Shown here in pieces: positions 24,766-33,513 of a stretch of DNA of 64,000 bases (its first letter is position 1; the number at the start of each line of letters is the position of its first letter). Under the pieces are notes generated by a model. It was not told the DNA's origin, ran no database searches, and saw only the letters and a list, made by a program, of their open reading frames with translations. This DNA comes from Fictibacillus phosphorivorans (GTDB lineage: Bacteria > Bacillota > Bacilli > Bacillales > Fictibacillaceae). The stretch covers positions 18,684 through 82,683 of the forward strand of contig NZ_JAMBOR010000017.1 in assembly GCF_023715845.1 (NCBI RefSeq), given 5' to 3'. Both the position numbers and the translations under genes were made by a program.

Positions 24766-26727
24766 ATGCAACTTAGAAACATGACCCATCCGAATTTAGT
24801 GTTGTTCGATGTTGACGCTCAAAATAAAGAGCAAGTCATTCGTCAGCTAATTTCAAAAATTAAAGAACAAGATTATATAGAATCAGAAAACGCCTTATTG
24901 GAAGCGGTTCTAAAACGTGAGGAGCAATCCCCTACAGGAATGGAGAAAGGTCTTGCGATTCCGCATGGTAAATCTTCTACGGTTAAAAAAGCCGTATTCG
25001 CTGTAGCACGTTTAAAGACACCACTTGAAGATTGGGAAAGCATCGATCCGAACAACAAAGTTCAGCTCGTATTCCTAATCGCGATTCCAGAGAGTGAAGC
25101 AGGTACAACCCACTTGAAAGTATTGTCTACATTAAGCACGAACTTAATGAAAGATGGCTACTTAGAGGGGTTAATGGCGGCAGAAACATCTGAAGAATTT
25201 TTAAACAGACTGGATATGGAAGAAAAAACAGAAGCTCCAGCTGAAAAAGAGTTCACAAAGATGGTTGTTGCGGTTACAGCTTGTGCAACAGGAATCGCGC
25301 ATACGTACATGTCAGCAGAAGCTCTAGAAAAAGCGGGACGTGAACTTGGCGTTAAAGTACTCGTTGAAAAACAAGGAGCAAACGGAATCGAGGATGAACT
25401 CTCGGCTGACGTGATTAAAAACGCAGACGCAGTCATTTTCGCAACAGACATCGCTCCAAAAAGAAAAGAACGTTTTGCAGGAAAAGAATATGTAGCAACA
25501 CGTGTTGCTGAACCGCTAAGACGCGGGAAAGAATTGATCCAAAAATCACTCGAAAACCCGGATGGAGTCGTTGAAGCAGGTGAAGAAGACGAGTCATCTT
25601 CATCCACTTCAAACAGTGGCGGCTTCTTCAAAGACATGGTACAAGCCGTAATGACAGGGATCTCATACATGATTCCAGTTATCGTTGCTGGTGGTCTTAT
25701 GATGGGGATCGCGAAGCTTGGTGCGATGCCGTTTGGTCTTGTAAATGAACTGGGTGACCCGAAATATGCGACACATTCAAATGAACTTTTTGTTATTCTG
25801 CATCACTTAGATAAGTTTGGCGGACTGATCTTTAAGTTTATGTATCCGATATTTGCTGCCTTCGTCGCTTATTCACTAGCTGACCGTGTTGGTTTAGTAG
25901 CTGGATTTATCGGAGGAGCTTTTGCGGGCGGACTTCACTATACGTTCTGGGACAACCCTGAAGGTATTCCGTCTGGATTCTTAGGTGCATTAATTCTTGG
26001 TTTAGCAGCGGGTTACATCGCACGCTTCTTGAACCAAAAGATACAGTTAAATAAAAACTTGGCTGCGATGAAACCGATGTTTATCATCCCAGCAGTCTCT
26101 GTTCTATCGATTTTCTTCTTAAACTTTTATATCGTAGACCCTGTGTTTGGCGGTCTGAATGTTGTTCTTCGTAACTGGATTGAAGCAGCACAAGGTACAG
26201 GAGATGTTGTGTTAGCATCCATCATCGCGTCTGCAACAGCGTTTGACTTAGGTGGACCGATCAACAAAGCAGCTGGTGCGATCGCGATCGGACTTGCAGC
26301 TGATGAAGTATATCCGTTAACCGCTCGTGTATTGGCAATCGTTATTCCGCCGATCGGGCTAGGACTAGCCGTTATCATCGACAAATATGTAGTAGGACGC
26401 CGTGTATTCCCGGCAGACCTTCGCATCGCAGGTAACACATCATTATTATTAGGATTCCTTGCGATCTCTGAAGGTGCGATTCCGTTCATGCTTCGTAACC
26501 CATTGATCACGATACCGATCAACATCATCGGTGCGATTCTTGGTACAAGTACAGCTGTCCTGTTAGGTGCTGTTCAATGGCTGCCGCTACCGGCAATCTG
26601 GGGCTGGCCGCTCGTTGAAAACCTATGGGCGTATCTCCTTGGTTTAGCAGTAGGTGCAGCATTCATCGCCTTTGCGAATATCTTTATCCGATTCGGCATC
26701 TTAAAGAAACAAGAGAGACAAGCATAG
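24766..26727 (+). CDS. mngA: PTS fructose/mannosylglycerate-type transporter, EIIABC fusion
   Basis: 653 residues from the ATG at 24766, with an AGGAGT site 8 nt before; an in-frame GTG at 24757 is too close to that site. An EIIA domain has the phospho-histidine in GLAIPHGKSS (His67). An EIIB domain has the phospho-cysteine in TACATGIAHTYM (Cys173). A Ser/Thr-rich linker leads to the membrane EIIC domain from about residue 285. The layout is that of the Fru family and of E. coli MngA. Followed by a GH38 mannosidase, a glycosylglycerate phosphorylase and a glycerate kinase, it most likely imports and 6-phosphorylates mannosylglycerate or mannosylglucosylglycerate. Confidence 0.85.
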   Translation: MQLRNMTHPNLVLFDVDAQNKEQVIRQLISKIKEQDYIESENALLEAVLKREEQSPTGMEKGLAIPHGKSSTVKKAVFAVARLKTPLEDWESIDPNNKVQLVFLIAIPESEAGTTHLKVLSTLSTNLMKDGYLEGLMAAETSEEFLNRLDMEEKTEAPAEKEFTKMVVAVTACATGIAHTYMSAEALEKAGRELGVKVLVEKQGANGIEDELSADVIKNADAVIFATDIAPKRKERFAGKEYVATRVAEPLRRGKELIQKSLENPDGVVEAGEEDESSSSTSNSGGFFKDMVQAVMTGISYMIPVIVAGGLMMGIAKLGAMPFGLVNELGDPKYATHSNELFVILHHLDKFGGLIFKFMYPIFAAFVAYSLADRVGLVAGFIGGAFAGGLHYTFWDNPEGIPSGFLGALILGLAAGYIARFLNQKIQLNKNLAAMKPMFIIPAVSVLSIFFLNFYIVDPVFGGLNVVLRNWIEAAQGTGDVVLASIIASATAFDLGGPINKAAGAIAIGLAADEVYPLTARVLAIVIPPIGLGLAVIIDKYVVGRRVFPADLRIAGNTSLLLGFLAISEGAIPFMLRNPLITIPINIIGAILGTSTAVLLGAVQWLPLPAIWGWPLVENLWAYLLGLAVGAAFIAFANIFIRFGILKKQERQA

Positions 26728-26737
26728 ATTAGATTTG

Positions 26738-26857
26738 ATTAACCGAAGTGGATGATGCGGGACGAGCGGGACAGGTGAGACTCCTTTAGGCGAAAAGCGT
26801 CAAGAGGATCACCGCCCGCCCCGCGGGAAAGCGTGCATCTGCAACGGAGGTTAACAA
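26738..26857 (+). repeat. GC-rich palindromic intergenic repeat, copy 2
   Basis: The inverted counterpart of the element at 20452-20577. It has GATGATGCGGGACGAGCGG at one end and ATCTGCAACGGAGG at the other, with ACCGCCCGCCCCGCGG inside. It lies between the PTS gene and the mannosidase gene, upstream of a terminator. Confidence 0.75.
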
Positions 26858-26880
26858 CTTTTTAAAAACAATAACTTAAA

Positions 26881-26916
26881 GGGGCGCATCTTGAAAAAGG
26901 TGACCCCTCTTTCTTT
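26881..26916 (+). terminator. Terminator-like hairpin between PTS and mannosidase genes
   Basis: GGGG and CATCTT pair with AAGGTG and CCCC (one G-T pair and a small internal loop), followed by TCTTTCTTTT. It would reduce read-through from the PTS gene into the mannosidase gene, which therefore may also have its own promoter. Confidence 0.6.
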
Positions 26917-26960
26917 TAAAACTTGAAATATGAGTGGAGCATCATGGGAGGGAAATCAGC

Positions 26961-29618
26961 ATGAAACAGAAAAAAGTATATGTCGTACCACATTCTCACT
27001 GGGATCGTGAGTGGTACTTTACAATAGAAGATTCAAACCTTTTACTCGTTGAAAATATGGACCGTTTACTGGACGTTATGGAGAACGACCCGGAATATAC
27101 AGGGTATGTGTTTGACGCGCAAAGTTCGATCCTTGATGAATATTTGAAGATCCGTCCTGAGGAGAAAGATCGTTTAGCACAGTTGATCGCAGACAAGCGC
27201 ATCTTCGTCGGGCCTTGGTACACACAAGCCGATTCGTTGTTAGTAAACCGGGAGTCATTGATTCGTAACTTGATGTACGGTACAAGAATCGCTGAAAAGA
27301 TGGGGCATTCCATGAATGTCGGTTATCTGCCTGATATTTTCGGTCAGAATACGTATCTTCCGTCTATGTTCAAAGAGTTCGACATCGACTATAGCGTGCT
27401 TCAACGCGGTATTTATACAGATCAGCTGAATGGTGACCTGAACTTTACATGGAGATCTCCAGACGGAGAAACAGTGAAGGCGAACAACATCTATTTCGGC
27501 TACGGCCCTGGGAAGTTTTTAGCGGCTGATGACGAGTATATGGAAGAACGTTTGCTTCCGATCTTAGAAAAAATCGCGGATTTAAACAAAAATACGGATA
27601 ACCTCTTGCTGCCAGCGGGTGGTGACCAGGTCTTAGTCCGCGAACATTTCCCGGAAACCGTTAAAAAACTGAACGAGATCGATACGAAACATGAGTATGT
27701 CCTTTCAGATTATGAAACGTTCATGAAAGACACGTGGGAGACTGGAAACTTTGACAACGAGATCGAAGGGGAAATGATCGCAACTCAAAAATCCCGAATC
27801 CATAACACGATCCGTTCTCAGCGCTATGACATTAAAAAGCTGAACGATATCGCAGAAGAAAAAGTGATCTATGAACTCGAACCACTAGCGAGTCTAGCAA
27901 GCACGATCGGGTTCAAGTATCCACAGAAGTGGCTGGATGAGATGTGGAAGATGCTCTTTGACGTCCATGCCCATGACAGCATCGGCGGCTGTAACTCAGA
28001 TGACACGAACCAAGAGATCGTGAACCGATTAACGAAAGTCATCCGCATAGCTGACGGCTGCTTGAACCTATTGAAAAAGCAGATGACTGAAGCGGTGAGC
28101 CGTAAGCTAGGAAAAGATTCTATCTTTGTCGTGTTCCACATGCTTCCGAAAGCATTCAAAGGTTCTCAAAAAGTCGTTCTATTCACGAGAGGAAATGCAT
28201 TTAACGTACGTGATCTTAATGGAAATCCGGTTGCACTTGATGTGTTGAACCAAGAATATATCTCTGGCGGGAAGACGATCGTTGTTACAGCTGAAGGCGA
28301 GAAAGAAGTAGAAGCGCCTGGTTATTACAGAAACGAAGTTCTTCTTCGTGACGTGAAGCTTCCGGCGATGGGCTATGAAACGTTTGAAGTCATTGAGGGC
28401 GGAGAGAACGACCTTCTTTCTCAAAAAGGTAACAGTCATGAAATCGAGAACGAACATTTCCGTATTCTTGAAGAGAACGGCGTACTGAACCTTGAAGTAA
28501 AAGCATCAGAACAGACCATTTCTGATTTTATCCGTTTTGAAGATGTTGCAGATGCTGGGGATTCTTATGACTTCTCACCACTAGAAGGCGATGCACCGAT
28601 CTATTCCAAAAAAGTGCTCTCTGTATCTGTTCAAGCGAGTGCTGGAACTGAATTTATGGAAGTCGTTCATGTATTGAACGTTCCTGGAGACTTAGAAGAC
28701 AGAAAATCGGGCGACGTGAACAAAGGATTAGAGGTTGTAACACGATTTGAGCTTCGTAAGGGTGAAGATTTTATCCGGGTTACGCATGACATCGACAATG
28801 ATGTGAAGGATCACCGCGTTCGCGTGCTGCTTCAAACATCAATCGAATCACCTGACTATTCATTCGGAGACCAAGGCTTTAGCTTGATTCAAAGACCAAC
28901 GGTTAATCCGTATATGGAGAACTGGCGTGAAGAGAAGTTTGCAGAAGCTCCTGTACCGATCTACCCGTTGGAAAACGTGGCAGGTGCGACGAATGGTGAA
29001 CGTACGGCTGCTTTCCTGACAAAAGGAATCAAAGAATATGAGCTGATCAAGGAAACCGGTGAGATGGCGCTAACATTGTTCAGAAGTGTTGGGCTGCTTG
29101 GCCGCGACAACTTGGCTTGGAGACCAGGACGAGCGTCTGGAATCAATAACAAAGTCGTATACACACCGGATGCTCAGATGCAGGAAAAGCTGACGTTCGA
29201 GTACGCGATTCATGTTGGAAAAGGTCATGATGTTAAACAGTTGTTTAAATTCGTGGACGAATATCGCGGTCATTCCTTAAGCTATCAAAAGCAATCCCTG
29301 AACACATTCGAAGAGCGTCTGGATCGTTTCGAGATCCCGTATCCAGTTGATATTCTGCCAGCTAGCTTTAGCTTGTTCGAATCTACAGGAGACGTTTTCT
29401 TGAGCACGCTGAAAAAAGCACACGATGATCATTCTGTTATTCTACGCTTGTTTAACCCGAGTGAAGAAGAACAAACCGTCGTGTTATCGAGTGAGCACAT
29501 CCAATCCGTTTCACAGACGAAACTGAACGAAAAAAGTGTGATCGATGTTAAAGATGAAGTAACCGTTCGACCAAAAGGATACGTGACACTGAAACTGGTA
29601 ATGAAGGAGAATGTATAG
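26961..29618 (+). CDS. mngB: GH38 alpha-mannosidase (MngB-like)
   Basis: 885 residues from the ATG at 26961 (GGGAGGG site). The N-terminal GH38 catalytic barrel has the metal-binding motif PHSHWDREW (10-18), GPWYTQAD near 84-91 and the nucleophile region GYLPDIFGQN (Asp125). The central three-helix domain has HDSIGGCNSDDTNQEI. The C-terminal beta domains include GDSYDFSP. E. coli MngB, its probable counterpart, splits 2-O-(6-phospho-alpha-mannosyl)-glycerate into mannose 6-phosphate and glycerate. The phosphorylase and glycerate kinase that follow support a glyceryl-glycoside substrate. There is no signal peptide, so it acts on imported, PTS-phosphorylated substrate. Confidence 0.9.
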   Translation: MKQKKVYVVPHSHWDREWYFTIEDSNLLLVENMDRLLDVMENDPEYTGYVFDAQSSILDEYLKIRPEEKDRLAQLIADKRIFVGPWYTQADSLLVNRESLIRNLMYGTRIAEKMGHSMNVGYLPDIFGQNTYLPSMFKEFDIDYSVLQRGIYTDQLNGDLNFTWRSPDGETVKANNIYFGYGPGKFLAADDEYMEERLLPILEKIADLNKNTDNLLLPAGGDQVLVREHFPETVKKLNEIDTKHEYVLSDYETFMKDTWETGNFDNEIEGEMIATQKSRIHNTIRSQRYDIKKLNDIAEEKVIYELEPLASLASTIGFKYPQKWLDEMWKMLFDVHAHDSIGGCNSDDTNQEIVNRLTKVIRIADGCLNLLKKQMTEAVSRKLGKDSIFVVFHMLPKAFKGSQKVVLFTRGNAFNVRDLNGNPVALDVLNQEYISGGKTIVVTAEGEKEVEAPGYYRNEVLLRDVKLPAMGYETFEVIEGGENDLLSQKGNSHEIENEHFRILEENGVLNLEVKASEQTISDFIRFEDVADAGDSYDFSPLEGDAPIYSKKVLSVSVQASAGTEFMEVVHVLNVPGDLEDRKSGDVNKGLEVVTRFELRKGEDFIRVTHDIDNDVKDHRVRVLLQTSIESPDYSFGDQGFSLIQRPTVNPYMENWREEKFAEAPVPIYPLENVAGATNGERTAAFLTKGIKEYELIKETGEMALTLFRSVGLLGRDNLAWRPGRASGINNKVVYTPDAQMQEKLTFEYAIHVGKGHDVKQLFKFVDEYRGHSLSYQKQSLNTFEERLDRFEIPYPVDILPASFSLFESTGDVFLSTLKKAHDDHSVILRLFNPSEEEQTVVLSSEHIQSVSQTKLNEKSVIDVKDEVTVRPKGYVTLKLVMKENV

Positions 29619-31292
29619 ATGAGTTTTCCAGAAAAAGTTGAGAACCTGTTAAAAACGATCTACGGTGAAGAATTTTCACCTGCATATAAAGACGAGCTTT
29701 TAAACCTTGTTGAGGCGTGGAAACAGAAAGAGTGGAGTGAAACAGCTCCCCTTTCTGAAAAAAACGTGTATTTGATCACGTATGGCGATATCATTAAAGA
29801 AGAAGGTCAGCCGACGTTAAAGACATTGAACAAGTTCATCAACGAATACGCAAAAAATGAGATCACCGATGTTCATTTATTGCCAATGTTTCCTTACACG
29901 TCTGATGATGGGTTCTCTGTAGTAGATTACCGTGAGATCCATCCAGAGCTTGGCGACTGGTCAGATATTGATCGTTTTTCAAAGGATTACCGTCTCATGT
30001 TTGATTTTGTGGCGAATCATATGTCCAAATCGAGTAAGTGGTTCCAAGGTTATTTGAAAGGTGATCCGGAGTACGTTGATTATTTCATTCCGCGTGAAGA
30101 AGGGTTCGACACATCGAAAGTAGTTCGTCCCCGTACGTCACCTCTTTTCCATGAGTACGAAGGCGGGAAGACTGCTTGGACAACGTTCTCTGAAGACCAG
30201 GTGGATGTGAACTTCAAACATTTTCCGGCGTTAAAAGAAATGACAGATATTCTTTTTGAGTACGCGAACCGTGGCGGAACGAGCATTCGTCTCGATGCGA
30301 TCGGTTTTATGTGGAAAGAATCAGGCACAACGTGTATCCACTTGCCACAGACGCATGCGATCATTCAATTATGGCGTGAGATTTTAGAAGAGCTGGAGCT
30401 AAACACGCTGCTGATTACAGAAACGAACGTCCCTCACAAAGAGAATATCAGCTATTTTGGAAACGGAGAGAACGAAGCGCACATGGTGTATCAGTTCTCA
30501 CTGCCACCACTTGTGCTTCATACGTTAACGACACATGATGCATCGAAGCTGACAGGTTGGGCGAAAACGATTGAAAAAGTGTCAGATTCTGCGACGTATT
30601 TCAACTTCTTAGCAAGTCATGACGGAATCGGCATGCGCCCGACAGAAGGAATCTTAACAGAAGAAGAGCGTACAGTTTTAGCTGAAAAAGTACTCGAGAA
30701 CGGTGGCCGAGTTTCTTATAAGAGTAATCCGGATGGAACAGAATCCCCTTATGAGTTGAACATCAATTACATGGACGCGCTTATCAACAAGGACGAAGAC
30801 GTGAGTGAAGATGTGCAAGTTCAGAAGATGCTTGCTGCTCATTCTGTTCTGTTTTCAGTAATGGGTGTTCCGGCCGTGTATTATCACTCGCTTCTCGGCT
30901 CTGAAAATGACTATGAAGGCTTGGAATCGTCAGGCATCAACCGCCGGATCAACCGTGAAAAATTCGATTTTGAAGATCTCGTGGGTCAGCTCGAAACGTC
31001 AACGCGCAGACAGAAAGTTTTTACTGGATTAAAGAAATTGATTCGTACCCGTCAGAGTGAGAGTGCGTTTAATCCTTTTGCGGCTCAATTGATCTTAGAG
31101 CTTGGCGAGCAGGTATTTGCACTCGTGCGAAGAAATGAAGAAACAGGCGATACGGTGTTGTTTGTCGTGAACGCAGCATATGACACGGTTAACGTTGAGC
31201 TTCCGTTTGGCGGACAAGACTTATGGAGCGGAGAAACAGTAGGAGAATCTGTGGAACTCGCACCGTATCAATTTATGTGGATCAAAAAATAG
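29619..31292 (+). CDS. GH13_18 phosphorylase, probably glucosylglycerate phosphorylase
   Basis: 557 residues, alpha-amylase fold of the sucrose phosphorylase subfamily. VHLLPMFPYTSDDGFSVVDY is near residue 85. The nucleophile Asp226 lies in SIRLDAIGFMWKESGT, the acid/base Glu268 in LLITETNVPHKEN, and the third carboxylate region in FLASHDGIGMRP. Sequence style (KESGTTCIHLP) and context with glycerate kinase suggest 2-O-alpha-glucosylglycerate phosphorylase, which yields glucose 1-phosphate and glycerate, rather than sucrose phosphorylase. The gene starts immediately after the mannosidase stop with an AAGGAGA site, so the two are coupled. This order would suit sequential breakdown of mannosyl-glucosyl-glycerate. 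Confidence 0.82.
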   Translation: MSFPEKVENLLKTIYGEEFSPAYKDELLNLVEAWKQKEWSETAPLSEKNVYLITYGDIIKEEGQPTLKTLNKFINEYAKNEITDVHLLPMFPYTSDDGFSVVDYREIHPELGDWSDIDRFSKDYRLMFDFVANHMSKSSKWFQGYLKGDPEYVDYFIPREEGFDTSKVVRPRTSPLFHEYEGGKTAWTTFSEDQVDVNFKHFPALKEMTDILFEYANRGGTSIRLDAIGFMWKESGTTCIHLPQTHAIIQLWREILEELELNTLLITETNVPHKENISYFGNGENEAHMVYQFSLPPLVLHTLTTHDASKLTGWAKTIEKVSDSATYFNFLASHDGIGMRPTEGILTEEERTVLAEKVLENGGRVSYKSNPDGTESPYELNINYMDALINKDEDVSEDVQVQKMLAAHSVLFSVMGVPAVYYHSLLGSENDYEGLESSGINRRINREKFDFEDLVGQLETSTRRQKVFTGLKKLIRTRQSESAFNPFAAQLILELGEQVFALVRRNEETGDTVLFVVNAAYDTVNVELPFGGQDLWSGETVGESVELAPYQFMWIKK

Positions 31293-31316
31293 AGAAACGA
31301 GAAGAAGGTGGACGCA

Positions 31317-32459
31317 ATGAAAATAGTCATCGCTCCCGATTCGTTTAAAGAAAGCATGACAGCGGCCGAAGTTTGTGCCGCTGTTGAAGCTGGATTTAAA
31401 AAAGTATTTGGGGATATTGAATATCGTCATGCTCCCGTTGGAGATGGTGGAGAAGGAACCGTTCAGTCTGTCGTGGATGCAACGGATGGGGAGATCGTTA
31501 ACGTGACGGCAACTGGCCCGCTTGGGGAAAAAGTAGATGCTTTTTATGGGATTACAGGTGATGGTCAAACAGCTGTTATCGAGATGGCGGCTGCTTCCGG
31601 ACTCCACCTTGTCCCAAGAGAACAGCGAAACCCTTTAGTAACAACGACTTATGGAACAGGCGAACTCATCTTAGATGCACTCGATAAAAAAGTAGAACGC
31701 ATCGTGATCGGTCTTGGCGGATCGGCGACGAATGACGGCGGTGCAGGGATGGCTGCCGCTCTTGGCGCGAAGTTTTTAGATGTGAATGGTGAAGAGCTTC
31801 GTCCTGGCGGTGAGTCTCTAAGTGAATTGCTTACGATTGACGTATCAGGTTTAGATCCGCGTTTGAAATCGGTAAAAGTAGATGTCGCCTCTGATGTGAC
31901 GAATCCTTTGACCGGTCCACTTGGAGCATCTGCTGTCTTTGGACCGCAAAAGGGTGCGACACCTGAGATGGTCGGTGTTTTAGATGCGAGTTTAAAAAGA
32001 TACGCTGAAGTCATCGAGCGAAATCTTGGCCTGCAAGTGGATGAGCTACCAGGAGCCGGAGCGGCCGGTGGATTAGGCTCAGGCGTTGTCGCGTTTTTAG
32101 ACGGAAACCTGCAAAGCGGAATCGATCTTGTTCTCGATGTGATCCAGTTTGAAGAGACCGTTCGGGATGCGGATCTCGTCATCACGGGTGAAGGCCGGAT
32201 TGATTCGCAGACGGTTCATGGAAAAGCGCCGGTTGGTGTAGCGAAACGAGCAAAAGCTGTTTCTCCTGAAGTTCCTGTTATTACAATTGCAGGCAGCATC
32301 GGTCCTGATTATGAAGCGGTGTTCGAACATGGCATAGATGCGGTGTTCAGTGTAGTGAACGGTGTCGTGACATTGGAAGAAGCACTCGCGAACGGAGCAG
32401 TGAACGTTGAGAAGACAGCGGAGAATATTGCTCGGACTCTTAATTTGAAAGTAAAATAG
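31317..32459 (+). CDS. Glycerate kinase (GlxK/GarK type)
   Basis: About 381 residues from the ATG at 31317, behind GAAGAAGGTGG; an in-frame GTG at 31308 lies within that site. The type I glycerate kinase family is recognised by MKIVIAPDSFKESMTAAEV at the start, GDGGEGTVQSVVDAT near 45, GLGGSATNDGGAGMAAALGA near 130, and DLVITGEGRIDSQT near 280. It phosphorylates glycerate released from the glycoside, giving 2- or 3-phosphoglycerate for glycolysis. Last gene of the operon, 24 nt after the phosphorylase, followed by a terminator. Confidence 0.92.
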   Translation: MKIVIAPDSFKESMTAAEVCAAVEAGFKKVFGDIEYRHAPVGDGGEGTVQSVVDATDGEIVNVTATGPLGEKVDAFYGITGDGQTAVIEMAAASGLHLVPREQRNPLVTTTYGTGELILDALDKKVERIVIGLGGSATNDGGAGMAAALGAKFLDVNGEELRPGGESLSELLTIDVSGLDPRLKSVKVDVASDVTNPLTGPLGASAVFGPQKGATPEMVGVLDASLKRYAEVIERNLGLQVDELPGAGAAGGLGSGVVAFLDGNLQSGIDLVLDVIQFEETVRDADLVITGEGRIDSQTVHGKAPVGVAKRAKAVSPEVPVITIAGSIGPDYEAVFEHGIDAVFSVVNGVVTLEEALANGAVNVEKTAENIARTLNLKVK

Positions 32460-32481
32460 CCTAACAATATTTATAAAAGGT

Positions 32482-32516
32482 AAAGCGTTCTGTCAATGGC
32501 AGCAACGCTTTTTTTA
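32482..32516 (+). terminator. Terminator after glycerate kinase
   Basis: AAAGCGTT (32482-32489) pairs with AACGCTTT (32504-32511), with an inner CTG/CAG, followed by a run of T. It closes the first mannosylglycerate-type operon. Confidence 0.85.
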
Positions 32517-32531
32517 TTGAGAAAAGCAATG

Positions 32532-32559
32532 TGTAAGCGTTTCCTAAGCCTTTAGGAAA
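32532..32559. promoter_or_regulatory. cre-like site and adjoining palindrome upstream of second PTS operon
   Basis: TGTAAGCGTTTCCT (32532-32545) resembles a catabolite-responsive element with two mismatches. Overlapping it is the palindrome TTTCCTAA-GCCT-TTAGGAAA (32540-32559). Both lie about 130 nt before the EIIA gene and are candidates for CcpA and for the PRD regulator of this operon. A TATACT at 32592-32597 may be the -10 box. Confidence 0.5.
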
Positions 32560-32684
32560 AGAGTTAATTTTTATTACGGATGGTGTAGTTCTATACTTAT
32601 AACAAGGGCAAACACCTATTGTCGCTTTCATAAAATAATCCGGATTAAATAGTAAAAGACTACAGAGAGATAGAGGGTGAGACT

Positions 32685-33155
32685 TTGGAAATAACAACTA
32701 TGATCAATCGTGATTTGATCGATCTTGATTTAAAATCATCGGACCAACTGGGAGTAATCGATGAGTTGGCTTCTTTACTTGTTAAGCAAGATCGACTTGA
32801 TTCTAAGTCCTCTTTTATTGAAGGAGTATTAGAAAGAGAAGCACATTTCACTACTGGTTTTGGCAATGGGATCGCTATCCCGCATTGTAAGAGTGGAACC
32901 GTTAAGCAAGCGAGCATTGTTATCGGAAAAATGGCTAACGGAGTGGATTGGAAGGCAATGGACGATCATGATGTCCATTTTGTGATCATGCTAGCAATAC
33001 CAGAAACTGAAGCAGGTACGACGCATCTTCAAATCCTTTCCAAACTGTCTGGAAAACTTATTGATGAAGATTTTCGCAACCGTTTAATGAGTACGAATGA
33101 AAAAGAAGACGTACTTCATTTATTAAATGATTGTGTGATAGAAAATAACAACTAA
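32685..33155 (+). CDS. PTS EIIA component, fructose/mannitol (Fru) family
   Basis: 156 residues, single EIIA domain (PF00359). The phospho-histidine lies in GIAIPHCKSGTV (His67), and AIPETEAGTTHLQILSKLSG follows near residue 105. The TTG at 32685 is used because GAGGGTGAG precedes it; an ATG five codons in has no ribosome binding site. In cells it takes phosphate from HPr and passes it to the EIIB encoded next. It is first of a run EIIA, EIIB, EIIC, GH38, regulator, C-N hydrolase, a split version of the fused transporter at 24766. Confidence 0.9.
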   Translation: MEITTMINRDLIDLDLKSSDQLGVIDELASLLVKQDRLDSKSSFIEGVLEREAHFTTGFGNGIAIPHCKSGTVKQASIVIGKMANGVDWKAMDDHDVHFVIMLAIPETEAGTTHLQILSKLSGKLIDEDFRNRLMSTNEKEDVLHLLNDCVIENNN

Positions 33156-33174
33156 CAAAGGGAGAGATTTTATT

Positions 33175-33486
33175 ATGAATATTATCGCGGTTACAGCTTG
33201 TCCAGCAGGTGTTGCACATACACATATGGCTGCGGCGGCTTTAGAAGCATCAGCTAAAAAATCAGGCGTAAAGATTAAGGTAGAAAAGCAAGGTGCAATG
33301 GGTATTGAAAACAAGATTAAAGACAAAGAAGTAACGGAAGCAAAAGCACTGATCCTAGCAGTTGATACAGCTATAGCAAAATCAGAGCGATTCGATGGTA
33401 TCCCGACTGTGAAAGTATCCGTTGCAGAAGCGGTTAAGAATCCCCAAGGCTTGATCGATCAAGCCATTGAACTCGCGAAGAAATAA
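33175..33486 (+). CDS. PTS EIIB component, fructose family
   Basis: 103 residues, a single EIIB(Fru) domain. The phospho-cysteine lies in VTACPAGVAHTHMAA (Cys9). KIKVEKQGAMGIENKI follows, and the C-terminus is helical. A GGGAGAG site lies 8-10 nt before the start. It is cytosolic and transfers phosphate from the EIIA to the incoming sugar on EIIC. Confidence 0.92.
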   Translation: MNIIAVTACPAGVAHTHMAAAALEASAKKSGVKIKVEKQGAMGIENKIKDKEVTEAKALILAVDTAIAKSERFDGIPTVKVSVAEAVKNPQGLIDQAIELAKK

Positions 33487-33513
33487 TGCACTAAAATAAG
33501 GAGTTGAATTCTT

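Noticed and set aside
25158..25670. Minus-strand open frame of 170 codons opposite the PTS EIIAB region
   Set aside because: Serine- and alanine-rich reverse complement of the real gene, without a start signal.
31649..32185. Minus-strand open frame of 178 codons opposite glycerate kinase
   Set aside because: Typical shadow frame from codon bias of the real gene; rich in Ser/Pro/Thr with no motif.
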